Below, one piece after another: positions 39,368 through 47,499 of a DNA stretch of 64,000 nt. Origin of the DNA: Planctomycetota bacterium (GTDB lineage Bacteria; Planctomycetota; UBA8742; UBA2392); NCBI GenBank assembly GCA_016712285.1, contig JADJRK010000001.1, positions 2,604,001 through 2,668,000 of the forward strand, read 5' to 3'. Under the pieces are notes generated by a model, which saw only the letters and a program-made list of their open reading frames with translations, was not told the DNA's origin and ran no database searches. The translations under genes were made by a program, and so were the position numbers. The first letter of the stretch is position 1. Every line of letters starts with the position of its first letter.

Positions 39368-40060
39368 ATGGACGCCAAACCCAAGCGCCTGAGAACCGCG
39401 CTGATCGCGCTGTCGCCAGTGGCGCTGTGCACGCTGCTGCTGGCGTTCACGGTGCTGCCGAGCATGCCCGGCCTGGCGCCCTTTGTTGCGGGCTGGTGGG
39501 TGCTCGCTGTCGGCCTGGCGCTGATGCACTGGTCGCGGGCGTGGGTGCCCGCCGTGCTCGTGTTCCCGCTGGCCCTGCCGCCGCTGGTACTGACCTTTGC
39601 CCTGAATTTCCATGCCGTGAAAGTCGAGGGCAACAGCATGCTGCCAACCTACCAACCCGGCGATGTGCTGCTGGTAGACGAAAGCGCCTACCCTGACGTC
39701 GAAATGGGCGTGTATGTGCTGGAAGTTGAGGGTGAACCGCACAACCCCCTGATCAAGCGGCTGGTGGGCATGCCCGGCCGCACCATGAGTGCGCGCTATC
39801 ACCGGTTGTTCAGCGACGAGTTCGAGGTGCACCCGCGCACGGGCACGAAACCGGACACCTGGAACGAGGAGCGGCCCCTGGAGCCCCGCTGGTGGCTGCG
39901 CGAGCCGCTGAAGCTGGGCGAGGACGAGCACTTCTTTCTTGGCGACAACCCGCCCGAGAGTCGTGACAGCCGCGACTTCGGCCCGGTCAAGCGCGAAGCC
40001 GTGAAGGGGCGCGTAGTCTGGAGCCTGAAGGGCTCGCACGGCTTTGGTCGCGTAGATTAG
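39368..40060 (+). CDS. lepB: Signal peptidase I
   Basis: 230 residues. The serine protease cleaves signal peptides at the outer face of the cytoplasmic membrane. Ser90 in 'EGNSMLPTYQPGD' and Lys130 in 'PLIKRLVGMPG' form the Ser/Lys dyad; 'FFLGDNPPESRDSRDFGPV' is the conserved box E. About 80 residues with three hydrophobic helices precede the catalytic Ser, more than the one or two usual for LepB. The ATG at 39368 is the first that opens these helices. It is convergent with the porin array; the terminator at 40074-40103 follows. Confidence 0.93.
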   Translation: MDAKPKRLRTALIALSPVALCTLLLAFTVLPSMPGLAPFVAGWWVLAVGLALMHWSRAWVPAVLVFPLALPPLVLTFALNFHAVKVEGNSMLPTYQPGDVLLVDESAYPDVEMGVYVLEVEGEPHNPLIKRLVGMPGRTMSARYHRLFSDEFEVHPRTGTKPDTWNEERPLEPRWWLREPLKLGEDEHFFLGDNPPESRDSRDFGPVKREAVKGRVVWSLKGSHGFGRVD

Positions 40061-40073
40061 CCGGTTAAAAGGG

Positions 40074-40103
40074 CCGGGGGCAGCTGGCGATCGCTGCCCC
40101 CGG
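40074..40103. terminator. Hairpin terminator after porin 1 and lepB
   Basis: Perfect 11-bp stem CCGGGGGCAGC/GCTGCCCCCGG (40074-40084, 40093-40103) with loop TGGCGATC. It lies 13 bases after lepB and 59 bases after the porin 1 stop. The same stem and nearly the same loop recur after porin 2. Confidence 0.7.
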
Positions 40104-40162
40104 TTCCAGGTTTCCAAGCAAGGCATGGCATCGGATCCTGGAAAATCTCCCTGTGTCTTGTC

Positions 40163-41611
40163 CTAGAAGATCCACTGCAACTGCAGGCGGATGATCCATG
40201 TGTCGGCGTAGTCGGATGCCCCGGCGCCACTGCTGGCGCTGAGGCTGCCGGCGCTGCGGGCCGGCGGGCTGGTGTAGACGCCCTGGATGGACTGCGAGCC
40301 ACCCGCGCCGTCGGCGTTCATGGCCAGCGGCAGCTGCTCGCTCACGTACAGCAGGTCAAACGTCAGCTTCAGGTTTTCGCCGTGCACGTAGTAGTTGACG
40401 CTCAAGCCGATTTCGTTGGCGTCAGGGCGCACGCCGAAGCGGCGGCTGGTGCTGCCCGCCTGCCACACTTCGTCGCTGTTCAGCCAGTTCCAGCGGATGC
40501 CGACGTTCAACTGCTTGGGCAGGATGAAGTAAGCAACGTCGAACGTGAAACCGAGGTCGTCGAAGTTGCCGGTGCCGTTGCGGGTCGGGTTGGTCGGGTT
40601 GTACTTGTTGCGGCCGTGATTGTGGAACTCGGTGTGGCGCATGAAGACGGCGATATCGACGCTGATGCCGAACATGCGGAAGTGACCGTCCAGGGTCACC
40701 GCCAGGGTGTCGTGGCTGGTGCGTGAGCGGCCTGAGCCTGTGGCGCCGGCGCCGGATTCGTCGGGGCGGATGTTGGTGTTGTTGAAGTTGCCCAGCAGCC
40801 AGTTGACGCCGAGACCGATGGCGAAAATCGGCTTGCCGTGCTCGTCTTCACCGCGCTGGTCGTTCATGCCGTACTTGACGTCACCCAGGGGGTGCGTCTC
40901 GAGGCGCAAGTTGACCATCATGTCGCCGTCCACGATGCGGTTGGTGAACGCCTCGCTGGGCAGCGCCTGGTCGGCGTTGCGGAAGTCGGCTTCGCCCTTG
41001 GTGACGCCGTTGTACACACCGACCCAGTACTTGAGCCAGCTCACGTCTTCGCCGACCTTGCCGTCGATGGTGATGCCCTTGGCAAAGTCCTGGTTGAAGA
41101 CTTCATTGACGTAGCCGCGGTCGACGAACTGCTGGCTGCCGGAGCTGGTGATTTCTTCCCAGTTCCAGGGCAGCTTGGTCTGGCCGGCGGTGACGTTGAT
41201 GTACTGCAGGATGGCCCAGCGGAAGAATGCTTCTTCGATGATGTTGGCGCCGCTGGCCCAGGACAGGGTCGCCTTGTACTGGAACTCTTTCTCGAAGATG
41301 TAGCCGCTGAGCGTGGTCTTGGCGCGACGCACGCGGAAATTGACGAAGTCGCGGCCGTTCTGGCCGTCGTTGCCGTGTCCGACTTCGTTCTGGTACGTGA
41401 GACGGAACTGCACGCGCGTCGTGATGCCGAGCTTGAACCCGTCGGTCTCAATGACCAAGCCCTTCTTGCCCAGCTCGGTGTTTACGCCTTCGCCGCCGCC
41501 GCGGTTGATGCTGCCGACACTGTCGGCATCGCTGTCCTGCGCCATCGCCGGCGCGGCCAGCAGCCCAGCGCCCACGATGAGCGCCAAGGCCATGGTCCAC
41601 AACTTGCTCAT
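40163..41611 (-). CDS. OprP/OprO-type outer-membrane porin, paralogue 1
   Basis: 482 residues. Signal peptide (MSKLWTMALALIVGAGLLAA, cut after PAMAQ). The beta-barrel of the phosphate-selective porin O/P family is shown by 'TRVQFRLTYQNEV', 'NGRDFVNFRVRRAK', 'RWAILQYINVTAGQTKLPW' and alternating hydrophobic strands to the C-terminal '...LQLQWIF', whose final Phe is the BAM insertion signal. AAGGAGAG precedes the ATG. It is the last of four tandem porins and a close paralogue of porins 2 and 4. Anion or polyphosphate specificity is only inferred from the family. Confidence 0.9.
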   Translation of the reverse strand: MSKLWTMALALIVGAGLLAAPAMAQDSDADSVGSINRGGGEGVNTELGKKGLVIETDGFKLGITTRVQFRLTYQNEVGHGNDGQNGRDFVNFRVRRAKTTLSGYIFEKEFQYKATLSWASGANIIEEAFFRWAILQYINVTAGQTKLPWNWEEITSSGSQQFVDRGYVNEVFNQDFAKGITIDGKVGEDVSWLKYWVGVYNGVTKGEADFRNADQALPSEAFTNRIVDGDMMVNLRLETHPLGDVKYGMNDQRGEDEHGKPIFAIGLGVNWLLGNFNNTNIRPDESGAGATGSGRSRTSHDTLAVTLDGHFRMFGISVDIAVFMRHTEFHNHGRNKYNPTNPTRNGTGNFDDLGFTFDVAYFILPKQLNVGIRWNWLNSDEVWQAGSTSRRFGVRPDANEIGLSVNYYVHGENLKLTFDLLYVSEQLPLAMNADGAGGSQSIQGVYTSPPARSAGSLSASSGAGASDYADTWIIRLQLQWIF

Positions 41612-41784
41612 GAATGCTCTCCTTTTTTCCGGTATCTGCTGCATGCTTGCAGATGCATGGGCAGCAGGGTGGTTTTCACGAGCATCGGTTTCAACAGCGC
41701 AGCAGCGAATTGGCGCAAGTCTCATCGCCCGCAAACCCGCCCCTGATAAGGCCTTGGCCGATTCTTGACAATCGTGAGCATTTC

Positions 41785-41800
41785 TATTGACGCGTCAATA
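41785..41800. promoter_or_regulatory. Perfect 16-base palindrome upstream of porin 1
   Basis: TATTGACGCGTCAATA, A/T-rich and without spacer, about 175 bases upstream of the porin 1 ATG and 5 bases beyond the porin 2 terminator. On the minus strand it contains TTGACG, a possible -35 box. A regulator operator is the best guess. Confidence 0.45.
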
Positions 41801-41804
41801 CAAT

Positions 41805-41832
41805 CGGGGGCAGCCGGCGATCGCTGCCCCCG
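41805..41832 (-). terminator. Hairpin terminator after porin 2
   Basis: 10-bp perfect stem CGGGGGCAGC/GCTGCCCCCG (41805-41814, 41823-41832) with loop CGGCGATC, 47 bases after the porin 2 stop. It is a near copy of the porin 1 terminator. Confidence 0.7.
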
Positions 41833-41879
41833 TTGCCAGGGTGTTATGCAAGGCATGGCATGCAACCCTGAAGACCGCG

Positions 41880-43292
41880 CTAGAAGATCCACTGCAGTTG
41901 CAGGCGCATGATCCACAGGTCGTTGAAGTCTGCCGACTCGTTGGAAATGCTTCCCGCACTGCGCGCCGGCGGCGTGTTGTAGGCGCCGCGCAAGCCCGTG
42001 CTGCTCAGCGACTGCGGCAACTGCTGGCTGACCATCAGCACGTCGAACGTCAGCTTCAGGTTGTCCCCGTGGATGTAGTAGTTGACCGACAGTCCAAGCT
42101 CGGTCGAATCCGGGCGCAGGCCCAGGCGCCGGCTGTCTTCGCCGCCGCCCCACACCTCGTCGGCGTTGATCCAGTCAAAGCGCACGCCCACGTTCAGTTG
42201 CTGCGGTAGAATGAAATAGGCCGCGACGAAGCTGAAGCCCATGTCGGTCAGGTTGGCCGTGCCGGCGTTGTCGCGCGGATCGAACCTGTTGCGCCCACGG
42301 TTGTGAAACTCGGTGTGGCGCCAGTGAAACTCAAGGTCGACGCTGATGCCGAGCATGCGGAAGTGGCCATCGAGCACGACGGCCACGGTGTCCTGGCTTG
42401 TACGGAAGCGGCCCGACGCGGTCGGCGTGTCGCCGGGGGTCACCGTGAAGAACGTGTCGGGGCGGATACCGGGATCATTGAACCCGCTCATGAACCAGTT
42501 GAGGCCCAGGCCGACGGCGAACAGGGGCGCGCCATGTTCATCTTCGCCGCGCATGTCGTTCATCCCTCGCTTGACCTCGCCCAGCGGGTGCGTTTCCAGG
42601 CGCAGGTTGACCAGCATCTCGGTGTCGACCAGGTTGCTGAACGTGTCGCTGTTGAGGGGTGTGTCGTTGTTGCGGAAGTCGTTATTGGCGCGCAACACGC
42701 CGTTGAACACGCCAAACCAGTACTTGAGCCAGGGCACGTCATCGCCGACCCGGCCGTCGATGTTGATGCCCTTGGCGTAGCTCTGGCTGAACGTGGTGTT
42801 GACCGACCCGCGGTCCACGAACTGCTGGCTGCCGCTGCTGGTGTTGTTTTCCCAGTTGTACATGAGCTTCTGTTGGCCGGCAGTGACGTTGATGTACTGC
42901 ATGATGGCCCAGCGGAACCACGCGTGTTCGACCATGCTGTTGCCGCCGGTCCACTCCATTTGCAACTTGTACTGAAACTCTTTCTCAAAGATGTGGCCCA
43001 AAAAGCTGGTGACGGCACGGCGAACGCGAAAGTTCACGAAGTCGCGGCCGTTGGTACCGTTGTTGCCGTTGGCTACCTCGTTCTGGTAGGTCAGGCGAAA
43101 CTGCACGCGCGTGGTAACGCGCAGCGCGAAACCGTCGGTGCTGATCTCAAGGCCCTTCTTGCCCAGCGCCGTGTCAACGCCCTCGCCGCCACCGCGCTGG
43201 ATGCCGTCTACGCTGTCCTGTGCCATCGCCGGCACAGCCATCAAGCCCGCGCCCATCACCAGCGCAAGCACCATGATCCACAACCTGCACAT
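41880..43292 (-). CDS. OprP/OprO-type outer-membrane porin, paralogue 2
   Basis: 470 residues with signal peptide (helix ~5-20, cut after PAMAQ). It shares with porins 1 and 4 the blocks 'GGGEGVDTALGKKGLEI', 'TRVQFRLTYQNEVANGN', 'GTNGRDFVNFRVRRA', 'RWAIMQYINVTAGQQKL' and the C-terminal 'LQLQWIF'. AGGAGAG precedes the ATG. It is separated from porin 3 by a strong terminator, so it has its own promoter. Confidence 0.9.
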   Translation of the reverse strand: MCRLWIMVLALVMGAGLMAVPAMAQDSVDGIQRGGGEGVDTALGKKGLEISTDGFALRVTTRVQFRLTYQNEVANGNNGTNGRDFVNFRVRRAVTSFLGHIFEKEFQYKLQMEWTGGNSMVEHAWFRWAIMQYINVTAGQQKLMYNWENNTSSGSQQFVDRGSVNTTFSQSYAKGINIDGRVGDDVPWLKYWFGVFNGVLRANNDFRNNDTPLNSDTFSNLVDTEMLVNLRLETHPLGEVKRGMNDMRGEDEHGAPLFAVGLGLNWFMSGFNDPGIRPDTFFTVTPGDTPTASGRFRTSQDTVAVVLDGHFRMLGISVDLEFHWRHTEFHNRGRNRFDPRDNAGTANLTDMGFSFVAAYFILPQQLNVGVRFDWINADEVWGGGEDSRRLGLRPDSTELGLSVNYYIHGDNLKLTFDVLMVSQQLPQSLSSTGLRGAYNTPPARSAGSISNESADFNDLWIMRLQLQWIF

Positions 43293-43421
43293 GCTTCTCT
43301 CCTGTTCCGAAGGGGTATATGTCGTTCCACGAAATTGCCGTTTCTGACCGCCGTGGGGAAGTTTGTATTGAGAATTCTTCTCAGTCGCAATAGCAAAATA
43401 CGCCGAAGGCGAGCCCCGTCA

Positions 43422-43457
43422 AAGAAACAGCCCCGGCCTTCGCCGGGGCTGTTTCTT
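43422..43457 (-). terminator. Strong hairpin terminator after porin 3
   Basis: 16-bp perfect stem AAGAAACAGCCCCGGC (43422-43437) with 43442-43457 around CTTC, 12 bases after the porin 3 stop. The GC core with A/T-rich base is a typical strong terminator; the minus strand continues into T/G-poor sequence without a long T-run. Confidence 0.75.
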
Positions 43458-43469
43458 GACCCACGTCAC

Positions 43470-44843
43470 TCAGAACAGCCACTGAATCTGCAGCCGCACC
43501 ACCCATACCACGTTGTGGTCGGCATTCTCAGGGTTGCTGCCCAGCGTTCCCTTGCGCACTGGCGGCGTGTTGTAGACGCCCTTGAGCCGTGTGCCGCTGT
43601 CGTACGCGAACGTTAACTGCTGGTCGACATAGTTCACGTCGATGCTGCCCTTGAGCCTCTCCCCGTGCAGGTAGTAGTTGGCCGAAAAGCCGATCTCTGT
43701 CGCGTCGGGCCGAATACCGCGGCTTCGCGTGCGGGTGAAGGCCAGCGTCGCGTCAGTACCCCAGAACTCGTCAGCGTCTACGCCGCTTGCACGCACGCCA
43801 AAACTCATCGGGAAGAAGCCGAGAAAGTAGCTGGCCTCAATGCTCCAGCCCCAGTCGTCAAGGTCGCCGATCGCGGCCCGGTTGGCAGTGCTGAACGTGT
43901 TGATGCCCCGGTTGTGAAACTCGGTGTGGCGCCAGTAAAACGCGGCGTCAATCGCTGCGCCGTACCAGCGCGCGTGGGCATCAAGCGTAACTGCCAGCGT
44001 GTCCTGGCTCACACGCGAACGGCCCGAGCCCGTGGCCAGAGCGCCCGTGTCGCCCCTCAGGTCAGAGTTGTTGACGCGGCTGATCAGCCAGTTGGCGCCA
44101 ATGCCGCCTGCGAACAGAAACTCCTCGCGCTCGTCTTCATTTCGCAGATCGTTCATGCCGTAGGGCACGTTGCCGAAGGGATGGGTTTCTACGCGGGCCG
44201 CCACCATGATGTCGTTGTCGATCACCGCGCTGAAGGCCTCTGACGTAAGCGCCCCGTCGGCGTTGCGGAAATCGTCCTGGGCGCGCAGTACGCCGTTGTA
44301 TACGCCCGCCGAGTAGCGCACCCACTTGGTCACCTGGCCGTCAAGCCAGACACCCTTGGCGAAATTCTGGTTGAAAACGCCATCCACATAGGCGCGCTCG
44401 ATGAACTGCGTGGTGTCGGGGGGCACCAGCTGCTCCCAGTTGAACGGCAGCTTGTGCTGGCCGGCGTTGAAATTGATTTCCGGCAGCAGCGCCCAACGAA
44501 AGCGGGCAATCTCAACCATGCTGTTCGCCGGGTTGGCAAAGTTCAGGCGCAGCATGTACTGGAACGACTCGTCAAACACATGCCCCTGCAGCCACATGCG
44601 CGCAGCCGGCACTCGAAAGTTGGCAAAGTCGCGCCCGTTGGTGGCGCGCACGCCCTGGCCCGTATTGCCGCGCTCGTCCTGAAACGTCAGCCGGAACAGC
44701 ACCTGCATGCGAAGCTGGGTCGAGAACCCCGGCGAGTCAAAGCGCAGCCCGTTATTCTCAAGCAGCGTGACGTTGGCGGCTGCACCCTCGGCAAACAGAC
44801 AAGGCGCGAAGCAAAGCGCGAACAGGATGACGGCAAGTTTCAT
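43470..44843 (-). CDS. OprP/OprO-type outer-membrane porin, divergent paralogue 3
   Basis: 457 residues; signal peptide (MKLAVILFALCFAPCLFA). It keeps the family blocks 'NGRDFANFRVPAARMWLQG', 'NAGQHKLPFNWEQL', 'GSGRSRVSQDTLAVTLDAH' and 'RHTEFHNRG', and ends in 'LQIQWLF', but differs from porins 1, 2 and 4 over most of its length. GGGGGAG lies upstream of the ATG. It seems the oldest split in this array, possibly with a different substrate. Confidence 0.88.
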   Translation of the reverse strand: MKLAVILFALCFAPCLFAEGAAANVTLLENNGLRFDSPGFSTQLRMQVLFRLTFQDERGNTGQGVRATNGRDFANFRVPAARMWLQGHVFDESFQYMLRLNFANPANSMVEIARFRWALLPEINFNAGQHKLPFNWEQLVPPDTTQFIERAYVDGVFNQNFAKGVWLDGQVTKWVRYSAGVYNGVLRAQDDFRNADGALTSEAFSAVIDNDIMVAARVETHPFGNVPYGMNDLRNEDEREEFLFAGGIGANWLISRVNNSDLRGDTGALATGSGRSRVSQDTLAVTLDAHARWYGAAIDAAFYWRHTEFHNRGINTFSTANRAAIGDLDDWGWSIEASYFLGFFPMSFGVRASGVDADEFWGTDATLAFTRTRSRGIRPDATEIGFSANYYLHGERLKGSIDVNYVDQQLTFAYDSGTRLKGVYNTPPVRKGTLGSNPENADHNVVWVVRLQIQWLF

Positions 44844-44969
44844 GGATCTCCCCCGAGGTGGGCAGGATAGATTGGTTTGGCCCCGAATTGCAGTCGCTTG
44901 AGTGGACTGTCGGAGCGAACTGCAGACGTACGTCCCTCGTTAGAAGTCTCCCGTTGCGACGAACCGCAT

Positions 44970-45167
44970 TTCACCACGGAACCACAGAGGGCACAGAGTA
45001 CCGCATTTAGTTGCCGGCACCTGCCACAGCATTTGAACCACAGATTTGCGCAGATGCACAGTTTGAAAATGGTTCCCTACATTTGTGTGAATCCGTGTGC
45101 ATCTGTGGTTCCAAAGCCTTTGCCCTGCTTGTGCATTTCTCTGTGGGCTCTGTGCCTCTGTGGTGAA
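44970..45167. repeat. Nested ~200-base imperfect inverted repeat
   Basis: Outer arms 44970-44998 and 45139-45167 pair at 24 of 29 positions; both contain CACAGAG twice (left: ACCACAGAGGGCACAGAG). An inner pair starts with AACCACAGAT (45036) and ends with ATCTGTGGTT (45110). The whole block can fold as one long cruciform/hairpin. The CACAGAG-rich arms resemble a dispersed repeat seen between genes in many environmental bacteria. No gene is inside. Confidence 0.7.
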
Positions 45168-45210
45168 CGGCTTGGCATTGAATCATGTACAAAGATCCCA
45201 AGCCAAAGGA

Positions 45211-45316
45211 GCGGCCGTGATCGGCCATCAAAACAAAAGGGCGGCCGTGATCGGCCATCAAAACAAAAGGGCGGCCGTGATCGGCCATCAAAACAAAAGG
45301 GCGGCCGTGATCGGCC
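45211..45316. repeat. 30-base tandem repeat, three exact copies plus a partial fourth
   Basis: Identical 30-base units at 45211-45240, 45241-45270 and 45271-45300, then 16 bases of a fourth. Each unit carries GGCCGTGATCGGCC followed by AAAACAAAA. The units are contiguous, with no spacers. The last unit is the terminator of porin 4, so the array looks like a terminator amplified in place. Confidence 0.9.
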
Positions 45317-45322
45317 GCCCTT
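45290..45322 (-). terminator. Intrinsic terminator of porin 4
   Basis: On the minus strand an 11-bp perfect stem (45312-45322 with 45297-45307, core GGGCGGCCG) and loop ATCA is followed by TTTTGTTTT: a textbook intrinsic terminator, 22 bases after the porin 4 stop. Its T-tract and 3' arm are repeated in tandem downstream. Confidence 0.85.
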
Positions 45323-45343
45323 GGGTTTGATGCATTTCGGATC

Positions 45344-46762
45344 TTAGAAGATCCACTGGAGCTGCAGACGAACGATCCACAGGTCGTTGTGGTCCGCGCC
45401 GTCCAGGAAGTCAAAGCTACCCGCGAAGGCAGCGCGCTCCGGCGGAGCGTTGTACACGCCCGTCAGACCGCTGCTGCTAAGCGAGAACGGCAGCTGCTGG
45501 CTGACCATCAGGATGTCGAAGGTAAGCTTCAGGTTGTCGCCGTGGATGTAGTAGTTGACTGACAGGCCCAGCTCGCTGCTGTCCGGACGAGTGCCGAACA
45601 GGCGAACGTCGCCACCACCGCCCCACACTTCGTCAGCGTTGACCCAGTCAAAGCGGACGCCCACGTTCAACTGCTGGGGCAGAATGAAGTACGCCACCAG
45701 GAAGCTGAAGCCCATGTCGCTCAGGTTCGCGGTACCAGCGTTGCTGGTGGGGTCGAACTTGTTGCGGCCACGGTTGTGGAACTCAGTGTGACGGTAGTGC
45801 AATTCCATGTCCACGCTCAAGCCGTACATGCGGAAGTGGCCGTCAAGAACCACTGCCAGCGTGTCCTGGCTGGTGCGCGAACGACCCGAGGCCGGGGTGC
45901 CGGCTGCGGTGTCGCCACGAATGCCCGGGTCATTGAAGCCGCTGATGAACCAGTTTACGCCCAAGCCGATGGCGAACAGAATCTTGCTGTGTTCGTCTTC
46001 GCCGCGCATGTCGTTCATGCCGCGGGCAACTTCGCCCAACGGGTGCGTCTCAAGACGCAGGTTGATCATCATGTCGCCGTCAACGACGCCGTCGGTGAAA
46101 GCTTCCGAGTTGATGGCCCAATCAGCGTTGCGGAAGTCGTTGTTCGCCCGCAGCACGCCGTTGTACACACCAAACCAGTACTTCAGCCAAGGCACATCGT
46201 CCCCAACCTGGCCGTCTACCCAGATACCCTTGGCGTAGTCCTGGTTGAAGGTTTCGTTGACTGAACCGCGGTCAACGAACTGCTGGCTGCCACTGCTGAC
46301 CGCTTCTTCCCAGTTGAACTGGAGCTTCTGTTGGCCGGCATTGACGTTGATGTACTGCATGATCGCCCAGCGGAACCACGCTTCTTCGACGATACGATCG
46401 CCGCCGGAGGCCCAGTTCAACAGCAGGTTGTACTGGAATTCCTTTTCAAAGATGTGACCTTTGAAATTGGTCTTGGCGCGGCGAACGCGGAAATTCACAA
46501 AGTCGCGTCCGTTCGTGCCGTCGTTGCCGTTCGCTACCTCGTTCTGGTAGGTCAGGCGGAACTGAACCCGGGTCGTCATACGGAGGCTGAAGCCGTCCGT
46601 GTTGATTTCCAGGCCCTTCTTGCCAAGAGCGGTATCGACGCCTTCGCCGCCACCACTCGCCACGCTTGCGACGTCATCCGCGTCGCTGGACTGCGCCATC
46701 ACCGGCGTAGCCCACAGCCCTGCGCTGATCAGCGCCAAAGCTGCAATCCAAAGTTTTGCCAT
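45344..46762 (-). CDS. OprP/OprO-type outer-membrane porin, paralogue 4
   Basis: 472 residues; signal peptide (MAKLWIAALALISAGLWA, cut after VMAQ). Very similar to paralogue 2: 'GGGEGVDTALGKKGLEIN', 'TRVQFRLTYQNEVANGN', 'NGRDFVNFRVRRAK', 'RWAIMQYINVNAGQQKL', 'FNDPGIRGD', 'LQLQWIF'. GGGAGAG precedes the ATG at 46760-46762. Upstream is a promoter candidate and a ~120-base leader. It is the first porin of the array and, with an intrinsic terminator close behind, is a single-gene unit; its strong signals suggest high expression. Confidence 0.9.
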   Translation of the reverse strand: MAKLWIAALALISAGLWATPVMAQSSDADDVASVASGGGEGVDTALGKKGLEINTDGFSLRMTTRVQFRLTYQNEVANGNDGTNGRDFVNFRVRRAKTNFKGHIFEKEFQYNLLLNWASGGDRIVEEAWFRWAIMQYINVNAGQQKLQFNWEEAVSSGSQQFVDRGSVNETFNQDYAKGIWVDGQVGDDVPWLKYWFGVYNGVLRANNDFRNADWAINSEAFTDGVVDGDMMINLRLETHPLGEVARGMNDMRGEDEHSKILFAIGLGVNWFISGFNDPGIRGDTAAGTPASGRSRTSQDTLAVVLDGHFRMYGLSVDMELHYRHTEFHNRGRNKFDPTSNAGTANLSDMGFSFLVAYFILPQQLNVGVRFDWVNADEVWGGGGDVRLFGTRPDSSELGLSVNYYIHGDNLKLTFDILMVSQQLPFSLSSSGLTGVYNAPPERAAFAGSFDFLDGADHNDLWIVRLQLQWIF

Positions 46763-46888
46763 GCCTTGCTCTCCCTTTAAACCCAAGAAAGTCAGTCGTC
46801 CGTCCGTCGCTGCCTCTGGGGAGCCCTGACACGACCCTTTCCGATCCGTGTCCGGGTTACTTCTCGCCATCCCCGTGAAGGCAGGCAG

Positions 46889-46916
46889 ACCATAGAACCG
46901 CTTACCACGTCGTCAA
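46889..46916 (-). promoter_or_regulatory. Sigma70-like promoter candidate for porin 4
   Basis: On the minus strand TTGACG (46911-46916) and TATGGT (46889-46894) are spaced 16 bases apart, predicting a start near 46882 and a leader of about 120 bases before the porin ATG. Confidence 0.35.
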
Positions 46917-47488
46917 CACCGTTCTAACCACATTTTAGCCGTTGGGTCCTTGACACCCGGACAGGAACATCCTGCCCCAAATGCCTACGGCTACGGCTGT
47001 TGACTTGCCTCACGGCCAGTATCGACCGTCTGTGTCCGATAACTTTGAGCAAATTGCCGGAATCTTTATCCCGGCTTCGTACCGGAAGCTGACCCCTGAC
47101 GCGTCTCCTTTCTCCGCAATCGCCTGCGGTGCAGCCGGGGCGGGCCGCTCAACGGCGGAGTACAGCTTCCGCCTTGCCCCCAAGCACATTCAACGGCGAT
47201 CGCCTGCCGCTGAAAGTGGATACTTACTGACACACCTAGACCCAAAAAAGTTACTTTGCAACCTGTCCGATGCAACCCCCTTCTACACCAAAATGCAACA
47301 TGTCGCCCACTGATACTGTGTTCCGGGTTCCGATTTGGAGGGTGTTCCGCCTGGGGCCTGGCAAACCGCGTGACGCGGGAACTACACAATGCGTGCCCCA
47401 AACCCTGAACCCTATACCCCAAGCCCTGTGCCTGTGACCCACATGCATCCAATCCTGGTGCTCTCGCAACCCTGTTCTTTCTTTCTGC

Positions 47489-47499
47489 TATCATGACTC
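47489..47499 (+). promoter_or_regulatory. Putative -10 box directly before the kinase gene
   Basis: TATCAT (47489-47494) ends 5 bases before the ATG at 47500; no Shine-Dalgarno sequence is present. Same arrangement as at 3559, 22256, 50507, 63786 and 63797. Confidence 0.4.

Larger units (their letters stand above)
46763..47499. other. Divergent promoter region between porin 4 and the kinase operon
   Basis: About 740 bases without a credible gene. On the porin side there is a promoter candidate (46889-46916). Toward the kinase, bases 47385-47440 form a repetitive pyrimidine-rich tract with variants of AACCCT/ACCCC/GCCCTGTGCC, similar to dispersed non-coding repeats. The kinase start is preceded by TATCAT (47489-47494), 5 bases before the ATG. 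Confidence 0.5.

Noticed and set aside
40087..40094. HIP1-type element GCGATCGC (also at 41817-41824)
   Set aside because: Part of the two related terminator loops, not an iterated genome-wide palindrome as far as this window shows.
45211..45316. CRISPR array (30-base exact repeats)
   Set aside because: The repeats are directly contiguous with no unique spacers, and no cas genes are present; they derive from a terminator.
45097..45330. Small protein with repeated QNKRAAVIGH units
   Set aside because: The 30-base tandem repeat gives a 10-residue period in every frame; there is no start signal and the region is a terminator array.
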